64,000 bases of DNA from Apium graveolens (Eukaryota; Streptophyta; Magnoliopsida; Apiales; Apiaceae): positions 22,189,884 to 22,253,883 of the forward strand of contig NC_133648.1 in assembly GCF_009905375.1 (NCBI RefSeq), read 5' to 3'. Shown in pieces: positions 55,059 through 64,000 of the stretch. A model generated the notes under the pieces. That model had not been told where the DNA came from and made no database searches. It worked only from the letters and a program-made list of their open reading frames with translations. The stretch's first letter is position 1. Each line of letters begins with the position of its first letter. The position numbers and the translations under genes were made by a program.

Positions 55059-55772
55059 ATGTTCGAGCGTGAGCATGATGAGGCATTGCTAGATGTTGAG
55101 GATCAGGAGGAGCCTGAGATGGAGGAGGATGAGGAGGACCCCTCAGAGGAGCCTGAGACGGAGGTCATTGCTATTTCAGATGAGGAGGACCCCTCAGAGG
55201 AGTAAGAGACAGAGGTTATTGCTATTCCAGATGAGGAGGACCTGGATGAGGTCCCAGTAGCTGAGGAGCGTGTTGGACCTATGGTAGTGTATGCTGGTAC
55301 CCCATTACCCACACTTCCGGTGGTCAGAGCCCCTACCCCTCCACCACTATCTTGGATTCCCGATGATGACAGCTCAGAGATCCATACTTCCGAGCCTAGG
55401 CAGACCGAGGAGGCACCCTCAGCGGCTCCGGATTCACCACCTCTTGACCCTGCCCACAGGCAGTCTTCGTTAGCACATGGATATGTTCAGGATGTTCTGA
55501 GGACCTGAGTGGCTGTTGCCGAGGGCCGACTATATGAGGCCAGGAGGGAGTTGGATGCAGAGAGGGCGGGTAGGCGTACCCGAGCTTATGAGACTAGGGC
55601 TTCTATACCCCGATCCTTGAGGAGGGAGCTTACGGGGATAGAGCTCACATCCCGAGCGAGGCTCAGATCGCTCCAGGGGGACAGGCATGGTAGGATCTCC
55701 AGGCGGCAGGCCGACAATATCTTCCGTCGTGCGATGGAAAGGGTTTGGGAGCTGACCCGCTCCGGTGTGTGA
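55059..55772 (+). pseudogene. Extra reading frame between primer site and gag, two stops
   Basis: One frame of 238 codons from ATG at 55059 to a stop at 55770-55772, interrupted by TAA near 55203 and TGA at 55506-55508. The first third is very acidic with a duplicated DEEDPSEE-type segment; the middle is Pro/Ser-rich (PTPPPLSWIPDDD); the last ~85 codons are Arg-rich and predicted helical (YEARRELDAERAG, RRQADNIFRRAMERVW). It is not gag and I do not recognise it. The fossil leader of element C, after the same landmark following its primer site, also encodes an acidic stretch (AEEDPMEDPD), which hints that the frame belongs to the family. Function unknown. Confidence 0.55.
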
Positions 55773-56186
55773 TTCAGGATTAATGATGGAATAGTCTAGT
55801 TGTCTAGTTAGCCGAGGCCTTAGTAAGAGCCAATTTTCCGGGATAGTTGACTTGTATATAGCATCCCTTTTTCTGACTAGACAAGTAGACTCTTGTGTAT
55901 CACTTTTGGGACAGATGACTGTAGCACTGTTGTACTTTTGACCAGATCAAACTATGTATTTCTCGCATTATGTATATATTTGTTTCCTTTCGGTTCAGTT
56001 CTATAGTGACGGGATCACTGTTTTTATCATTATTATTACTGCACTTCGTACTAGAACTTTCTTAAAATAATAAATTGCGATATACGTTCTCCCCATTATA
56101 AGAGCTGTGCAAGGCACAATGTTGTATATGATTGTGACCTAACGTTGAATTTTCCCAATAATTTTTTTATTATTATTATCAGAATC
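55773..56186 (+). other. Leader between the extra frame and gag
   Basis: AT-rich, with no open frame of note except the codons directly before the gag ATG, which are in frame but lack an ATG of their own. Confidence 0.5.
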
Positions 56187-59100
56187 ATGCCGCCAAGAAA
56201 GATTGGAACTAGGGCGAACCCTGGATCTGAAGACCAGGGAAGCCATAACCAGGATGATAGGAACCAGGAGCACAGTGAAGAGGAAGATGAGGATTATATG
56301 GAACAGGATGACTCCCTGTATGAAGAGGAAGAGGAAACATATGATGTTGAGGGATTTGAGATAGAGGCTGAAGAAGGAGAAACCGAGGTGGAGCAACCAG
56401 TACCAAACCCAGGCATGGATCCCATGGGCCAGTTCATGCAACTCCTAAGGCAGAATTTGGAACGTCAACCCAACCCACCCCCTCAAGGAAATAACAATGC
56501 TGTGGCAAACTCTTTCAGAGCTTTTAAGTCCCTTAAGCCCCCTGAGTTCCACGGATCAGCCGACCCAGTTGAGGCAAGGGCATGGTTAAAGGAAATGGAG
56601 AAATCTTTTGAGATTTTGAGTACCGAGGAGGCACAGAAGACTGTATTTACTACCTACCTTCTGAAAGGAGAAGCTAACTACTGGTGGGAGGCCAAGAAAA
56701 ATATGGAGACAGGCGCTATTATAACCTGGGAGAGATTTAGTCAGTTGTTTCTGGGGAAGTATTTCCCGAGGTTTATGGAAAACCAGATGGAGCTCAAGTT
56801 CTTGGAGCTAAAGCAGAATAACTTGTCTGTAGCAGAGTACGAAGCGAAATTTACTGAGTTATCAAGGTTTGTGCTGGAGTTTGTGAGCACCGAGGAAAAG
56901 AAAGCTAGGAGGTTTCAGCAGGGACTGAAACCGTGGATTCAGAATAGGGTGGCAATCCTTGAGCTTACGGACTATGCCACTCTGGTGCAAAAGGAAACGA
57001 TTGTAGAAGTTGGAAGTGAACAGATGCAGAAGGAAAGAGAGAAGAAAGGAATAAAGAGGAAAAGTATGAGCATGGGTGGAGGTTCCGCAGGAAGGAGCTT
57101 CCCAACTAGATTTAATCGAGGAGCAGTGTCCCTACCGGGAAAGAACACTGGGTTTAAGCGGCCAATGAGTGTGAGTGTGAGCCAGGGCGGGCAGAAGCCA
57201 AGAATGTCCTATTCCAACCAGTCTCGACCCCCATTGCCAGCCTGTAACATATGTGGAAGGAATCACACTGGGGAGTGTAAAGAAAAGCCAGTAACCTGTT
57301 TTAAGTGCGGTCGGGAAGGCCACTACTCAAATAAATGCCCTTCGTCAGCCCCTGCCGTCGTTCCAACCACCAATTATCATCTGTGTGGACGCCCGGGTCA
57401 TTGGAAGAGGGAATGCCCAATGAACAAACCAGCAGCTTCGGGAGCAAGCAGGGCTGCTTCTAATAAGCCACCTACTGTGAGGACTTTCAACATGACAGTC
57501 CAGGATGCTATGAAAGATTCAGATGTGATAGCAGGTACCCTTTCTCTAAATTCAGTCAGTGCAAATGTTTTATTTGATTCGGGAGCAACTAAATCTTTTA
57601 TATCAAAGGACCTTGTGCGTAAGTTAAGACTTAAGGCTGAACCCTTGATAGAACCCTTACAAGTAGAAATAGCCAATCATGAAATTATTCCTGTTAACCA
57701 GATTCACCCCGCCTGTGAGATAGGCATAGGGGAGCAATCTTTCAGTGTTGATCTGATTCCTTTTAAATTAGGGGAGTTTGATGTGATTTTGGGAATGGAC
57801 TGGCTATCTAGCAACGATGCTCAGATAGACTGTAAAGGGAAGAAAGTTAAGTTAAATATCCCCGGGAAGAAAGAAGTTATATTTAGAGGAAAGAGGCAGG
57901 CGCAGAAATTTTTGACCATGGCCCAGGCCAAAAGGATGCTACGAAAAGGAAGTGAGGCTTACCTAGCCTATGTGGTGGACACGCAGAAGGAGGTGCCCAA
58001 CTTACAAGATATTCCAGTAGTCAACGAATTTGAAGATGTATTCCCACAAGACCTTCCGGGATTACCACCCGATAGAGTGATTGAATTTGCTATTGAGTTG
58101 GCCCCAGGGACGGCGCCAGTTTCAAAAGCACCTTACCGGTTAGCCCCGTTAGAAATGAAGGAATTAGCTATCCAATTGCAGGAACTCTTGGATAAGGGTA
58201 TGATAAGACCCAGTGTGTCTCCATGGGGAGCACCAGTTTTATTTGTTAAGAAGAAAGATGGGAGCATGAGGCTGTGCATAGACTATCGAGAGTTAAACAA
58301 GCTAACCATAAAGAACAGGTACCCATTACCTAGAATAGACGATCTGTTCGACCAGCTAAAGGATGCTGTTTATTTTTCCAAGATCGACCTGAGAACTGGA
58401 TATCACCAACTAAAGATTAAACCCGAAGATATTTCCAAGACAGCGTTCCGTACCAGGTATGGGCATTATGAGTTCTTGGTAATGTCCTTTGGATTAACCA
58501 ACGCCCCAGCGGCTTTCATGGATTTAATGAATAGAGTATTTAAGAAGTACTTGGACAAGTGTGTGATAGTTTTTATCGATGATATTTTGATCTACTCAAG
58601 GACTGAGGCAGAACATGCAGAGCATTTGAGGATAGCTCTAGGAATACTCAGAGAGGAGCAGTTATATGCCAAATTCTCGAAGTGTGAATTCTGGCGGAAT
58701 GAAGTACAGTTTTTAGGACATGTGATCAATAAAGAAGGAGTATTGGTCGACCCCTCCAAGATAGAGGCGGTCTCAAATTGGGAAAGGCCAACCACACCCA
58801 CAGAGGTAAGGAGTTTCATAGGATTGGCCGGCTACTATCGTAGATTTGTTCAGGACTTTGCGAAGATCGCAGCCCCTTTGACACGACTTACTCGTAAGAC
58901 AGAGAAGTTTGAATGGACAGAGAAATGCGAGAACAGTTTTCAGGAATTAAAGAAAAGGTTGATAACGGCTCCGGTATTGGCATTGCCGGACGGAAAAGGA
59001 GATTTTGTGATATATAGTGACGCGTCGCACAAAGGATTAGGATGTGTGCTTATGCAGCACGGTAAAGTTATTGCGTATGCGTCGAGACAACTGAAGGAAT

Positions 59101-60896
59101 ACGAGGTTGGATATCCTACTCATGACCTTGAGCTCGCGGCAATAGTATTTGCTTTAAAAATTTGGAGGCACTACTTGTATGGAGAGAAGTGCGAGATTTT
59201 CACAGACCATAAGAGCCTCAAGTACATATTTACGCAGAAAGAGCTCAACATGCGCCAGAGGAGATGGTTAGAACTAATCAAGGACTATGATTGTGAGATT
59301 CTCTATCATCCAGGGAAAGCCAATGTGGTGGCTGATGCCCTTAGTAGAAAGGAAAGACTCAGAATGATAACGACTTCGGAAGAGTTGATAAGGGATTTTG
59401 AGAGAATGGAAATAGAAGTAAAGGTAACCGGAACCGGAACTGAAAAGCTTTTTGAGATCTCAATGCAGCCAGAATTATTGGAAAAGATCAGATTGTGCCA
59501 GGAGAAAATAATGAATGAAGGCAGAGAGTCAATGACTGGAGAGGAGATCCATACCGAGAAAGATGATAAAGGGATAATGAGGTACTCCTACCGAATTTGG
59601 GTTCCGAATGTTCAAGAACTTAAAGATGAGATTTTGGATGAAAGCCATAGTTCAAGGTATTCCATTCACCCGGGAAGTACCAAGATGTATAGGGATTTGA
59701 AGGAATATTACTGGTGGCCCAACATGAAGAGGGACGTAGCAGAATGGGTAAACAAGTGTTTGACTTGCCAAAGAGTAAAGGCAGAGCACCAGAGACCCAG
59801 TGGACTTTTGCGACCCCTGGAGATTCCCGAATGGAAATGGGAATAGATAGCGATGGATTTTGTTGTAGGCTTGCCAAGGACGAAAGCCAATCACGACGCC
59901 ATTTGGGTAATTATAGACCGACTGACAAAGTCAGCTCATTTCATTCCTATCAATGAGAGATACACAGTCGATAGACTGGTGGACATTTACCTTAAGGAAA
60001 TAGTGACGCGACATGGAGTCCCAGCGTCTATTGTCTCAGACCGAGACCCCAGGTTCAACTCCAGATTTTGGAGGAGCTTTCAGGAATGTGCGGGGACCAA
60101 GTTAAATATGAGTACCGCTTACCATCCCCAGACGGATGGACAGAGTGAAAGGACCATCCAGACACTAGAGGATATGTTGAGAGTCTGTGCAATAGACCTT
60201 AAAGGAAGTTAGGATGATCACTTGCCGTTGATCGAGTTTTCTTATAACAATAGCTTTCATGCTAGCATCGGAATGTCGCCTTATGAGGCCCTGTACGGAA
60301 GAAGGTGTCGATCTCCCTTATACTGGGATGAAGTAGGAGAGCGGAAGTTGCTCGGACCCGAAGTGGTCCAAAGGACCAAAGATATAGTGGATCTTATCAG
60401 AGGGCGACTTGTAGCAGCCCAAGATAGACAGAAGAAATATGCAGACCTAGCCCGAAAGGACAAGGAATATGAAGTAGGGGACTTAGTACTGTTGAAAGTA
60501 TCCCCTTGGAAGGGATTAATGAGGTTCGGAAAGAAAGGAAAACTAAGCCCAAGATACATTGGACCTTTTGAGATATTAAGACGGATTGGAAAGTTAGCTT
60601 ACGAGCTAGCCCTACCCCCTAATTTGCAACAAGTTCATAATGTGTTCCATGTGTCAATGCTAAGGAGGTATCATCGGGATGCCAGACACATAGTGGAGTA
60701 CGAGCAGGTGGATATGCAGCCAGATCTAACTTACGTGGAGAAGCCAGTAAGGATTATGGATAAGAAGGAGCAGGTGCTTCGGAACAAAGTGATCAAGCTA
60801 GTCAGAGTACTATGGCAGAATCATAACGTGGAAGAATCAACTTGGGAACTAGAGAGCACAATGCTAGAAAAGTACCCCCATTTGTTTTCTGTTTGA
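56187..60896 (+). pseudogene. Element G gag-pol polyprotein, two amber stops
   Basis: One frame of 1,570 codons from ATG 56187 to TGA 60894-60896, with TAG at 59844-59846 and 60210-60212 and no frameshift. In order: acidic N-terminus; gag (~110-290); zinc knuckles, of which [14 protein letters not shown] (~371) is complete and a following one has Tyr for the first Cys ([14 protein letters not shown]); protease DSGAT (~464); RT (CIDYREL ~697; [10 protein letters not shown] ~768; FIDD ~796); RNase H (YSDASHKG ~943; ADALSRK ~1049); integrase HHCC finger (~1154-1194), then D, D, E in [15 protein letters not shown] and DGQSERT; GPY/F segment; chromodomain tail (LVRVLWQNH, ESTWELES). The first stop lies before the first catalytic Asp of integrase; the second replaces Trp in KGSWD. 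Comparison with A and B suggests both were sense codons. Codons upstream of 56187 are open but without ATG. Confidence 0.93.
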
Positions 60897-60916
60897 TTCC
60901 GGGACGAAATCCTTTT

Positions 60917-60929
60917 AAGGAGGGGAGAC
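60917..60929 (+). other. Element G polypurine tract
   Basis: AAGGAGGGGAGAC directly before the 3' LTR, identical to the tract of element C. Confidence 0.85.
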
Positions 60930-63900
60930 TGTAATAACCCCAAAATTTTCAACTTTTTGTAACCCTTGTGAATAGTGTTTTAGCTGAACGAGAAAACTTT
61001 TCACGCCACACTATGTAGGGGTTCTGTTATGGATATTCTGGGATATTATTAGTACTCTATGTAGTATATAAGTGTATGTAAAGATCGTCAGAATCCAATT
61101 CCGAACACTTTGGTTTTTCCCGGAAATCCACAAGATACGGAGAGAATTGAGTATACGGTAACAGGATAAAAAGGATTTAAATTAAAGGATTATAATAGAG
61201 GATCATAAAAAGGAATATAATGTATTGAGAAAGGTTAAGGGAACCTAAGTAATAAGATCCCGGGTATGATCCTTCAAACGATAAACGAGAACGAAAGTTA
61301 AGCGAACCGTATAACAGATCAGCGGTCATTAGGCAAACGATTAGGAAGTTAATCAAAGGGATTAGTGGGAATGATGTCATCCAACCAATAGAAAGAGGAC
61401 AAGGAGGGGAGGATGACATCATGAGGATGACACAAGCATGACATGGGAAGGAAGGAGGTGTGGTGGCTTTGTAACCACACAAATTCAAGGGCAAGAAGGT
61501 AATTGACTAAATCAAACACAAAAACAAATCAACCAAGCCAAGCAAATTCATTCTTGATCAAAATCAAAAAGAAACCAAGGCCTTGTTCATCTTTGCTCTC
61601 GGCTTTTCACTATTCATAAGGCAAGAAAATTTCAAAAATTCAAGATCCAAGCTTCCTAAATTGGTGAGTAAATTCCCTAATCATCTTCATGCTTAGTTAG
61701 GGCTATATCATGAGTTTAAGCCATTAATTTCTTCTCAATCTTCTTCATTTAATCAAAGAAGAAGACTATGAATAGTGTTTTCAAGTTTTTAACTTGAAGT
61801 TTTTCTTGTTTTCCTTGAAGATCCAAGCTTTCCTAAGACTTCTCAAAGCTTCTTAAGGCTTCCTAGCTCCTCCCACCACTTCAAGGAAGGTATACCATCT
61901 CCAAACCCTAGATTCCTATATATTATAAGATGATTTTGATTAGTAGGATGATATTGTAGCTTGTTGTTGTGATTAGAGTTTGGGATTTGAAATGGTAGTG
62001 AAATGGAATGGTAAATGTTGTGGTTTTGATTAAAAGAACTTAAGTATGATTAAAGTTAAGCTTAGGCATAAGTATGAATGATTAAATTGAATTGGTTGGG
62101 GTTGTTATGATGTGATAAGGATGGATGTTGGTTGTATGTTGGATTTGAGGTTGATTTGGAATGGTTTTGAATGGTTTAAAATATTGGAAATCGCGTAAAT
62201 ATAGCCGTCGTAACGTCCGATTTTCTTTAGACTGTTTTTGTGCATAACATTAGGACACGAGAACCCCCTGCTAGATTATGACCATTGCCATTTCTAGATA
62301 GCTAATGTTACGAGCTTCGTTTTGATATGTAGTTCGTTCGATTCCGATGCACGGTTTAGGAGAAACGACCGTTTCAAGTAACGGCGTTTCGCGAACGAAA
62401 CTTTTCCCTCGCCTTACTTTGAAACATAGGTTAAAGACCAAAAAGGGTTAATTAATGTATAAAACATTTATGGTAAGTGTGTTAGGCAGTTGGTAAGACA
62501 CTCGCGAAGGAATCGCTTTAAAACTCATAAAGGTTAAATTATTAAAAATGGTGGAGCCGAGGGTACCCGAGTGACTTAAGCGAATCAGTGAGCGCAAAAC
62601 AAGCATTAGAGTCTAAGTTAGTTAAAGTATAGATTTACAAGTGATTTTGGTTTAATCCCAACTTACTTGTTGTTTATAGGTTACCAGGACTCGTCCCGAG
62701 CCTTTTATCACCCCAAGTCGCTCAGGCAAGTTTTCTACCCGTTATACTGTTGTTGTGATGAATATATATATATATATATATGCATTATCTTGCGATAGAT
62801 GCATGTTGGTTAATTAGCAAATGTTGCGATATATTGAAGCATGCTGATATGGTATATATATATGCATGCCTGTTTCGTATTCTTGCCATATATATCTGTT
62901 GGTTCAGTTGATAATACCTATGCTAGAGAATAGCAGTAATTTGCATATACCCTTAGTATAGGGACCCAAAGGTGAAAACATTTTCTAAAACCGGGAGTCG
63001 AGGATCCCGAGTAGATTTTATATATATATATATTTATATATATGGTTATAGTTTTCAAAACTATTAATCGAATAAGGTTTATTCGATAACTTTATTTTAT
63101 TAATAAATATTATCTTGAATATTCATTCGAGGGCTTATGACTCCTTTATTTTATTAATTGAATATTATTTGAATATTCATTTGAGGATGTATGACTCCTT
63201 TATTTTATTTAATGAATATTATTTATAATATTCATTCGAGGTATTATGACTCCGCTTTTTACTGAAATATATTCTTTATTTTATTAAAGAATAAGGTGTT
63301 AATAATCAAACTTATTTTCGATTATTCAATAAAGATAATACTTTCATTAAGTGTATCTTTGGTTATTTAATACTCGTTTCTAGTATAAGTTTTAATACTT
63401 CTACTTCAATTATTTTTATAAAGATTATTCTTTATGGGAATATTATTTAAATAATAATATTCAGATATTTTCTAATATATCGGGACTGATTTATTTTATT
63501 AAATCAGCTTTACTCCAAACATTCTTAAAATGTTTTCGAGTCTTCAAAATGATTTTAAAAGTTAGAGCGGATCCCAAAACTCGTTTTCCGATTTAAGATC
63601 TTCCTTTCGAAGGAGACTTGAATATTCGCTCAAAATCTTGGGGATCCGGCTCTGTGGTGTATTTTATATTCGCAACATGGTTGCTGTTTTGAGAAAACAA
63701 TTTGATTACTTGCCCAATGTTCGGGAAGTAAGTCCATCTGATTGAGTCGGCATAAGCGACAGGCCGGGGTACGGTCTATGAATGTGTAAGTGGCTGGGTG
63801 GCAGTCCATCAACGCGTGAGTGGCCGGGTAACGGTCTAGCGCGAGGTCCTAATGCGGCCAGGGTGATGACCGGTGAGGAATTCATCCATCTACAGTAGAA

Positions 63901-64000
63901 AAGGTTACTTATTGGTATCTTTGCCTGATCAGCAAGATATCTGGTTTATGCTAAAATTCTTTTCCTTTCCAAAATTCATTGGATGTTTCAAACTCTGTTC
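60930..64000 (+). repeat. Element G 3' LTR, cut by the window edge
   Basis: Collinear with 50944-54014 of the 5' LTR, about 1 percent different by eye, with a shorter TA repeat (63019-63045). About 0.8 kb should remain beyond the window. Confidence 0.93.

Larger units (their letters stand above)
50944..64000 (+). mobile_element. Element G: Tekay-type Ty3/gypsy retrotransposon, nearly complete
   Basis: 5' LTR 50944-54846, primer site, leader with a broken extra frame, gag-pol 56187-60896, polypurine tract and 3' LTR from 60930 past the window edge. The 5' and visible 3' LTRs differ at roughly 1 percent by eye plus TA-repeat length changes. It inserted into the Athila-type element; the likely left target copy is TTAAA (50939-50943) and the mate is outside. 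LTR, primer site, polypurine tract and leader match element C, so it is the same family in a better preserved state. Two amber codons in pol make this copy inactive unless read through. Confidence 0.93.

Overview
The window is plant nuclear DNA and, as far as I can read it, consists almost entirely of transposable elements. I found no host protein gene, rRNA or tRNA gene. Evidence for a flowering plant: chromodomain-bearing Ty3/gypsy (Tekay-type) elements, a Tat-lineage Ty3/gypsy element with a second RNase H and an antisense intron-containing gene, an Athila-type element, a Sirevirus-like Ty1/copia 3' end and a CACTA terminus. The content fits a large repeat-rich eudicot genome; the species cannot be read from the sequence.

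Layout. (1) 1-28539: element A, a Tekay-type element entering from the left with a broken RT-RNase H-integrase, split in its integrase by element C (2290-26975; target duplication AAGAA). C is on the minus strand with 4.2-kb LTRs and a fossil, rearranged interior. Its left LTR is itself split by a Tat element, T (3110-13795; target duplication AACTA), the youngest insertion: 570-bp LTRs with one difference, an uninterrupted 1,901-codon gag-pol on minus, and a three-exon antisense gene on plus with its own TATA box and tandem-repeat arrays upstream. After C, the end of A's pol resumes and runs into part of its 3' LTR. (2) 28540-33238: element B, a pol fragment starting inside RNase H and its 3' LTR. 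(3) 33239-34640: fragment of a second Tat element carrying part of its antisense gene. (4) 34641-40026: element D, a 4.1-kb LTR, primer-binding site and degraded interior. (5) 40027-46230: LTR pieces of other elements around a Sirevirus-like 3' end (40638-43056). (6) 46231-46553: CACTA terminus; 46554-47275 unassigned. (7) 47276-50943: Athila-type element with gag and protease broken by stops and a frameshift, cut by (8) element G (50944 to beyond 64000), a Tekay-type element of the same LTR family as C, complete except for two amber codons in pol, with a broken extra reading frame before gag.

How the parts relate. T is the only element whose protein genes look intact. C has LTRs only a few percent apart but an interior with no usable protein, so it was probably moved by proteins from a relative such as an intact copy of G. 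The order of events from the nesting is A, then C, then T; and Athila, then G. Ages and percent identities are by-eye estimates.
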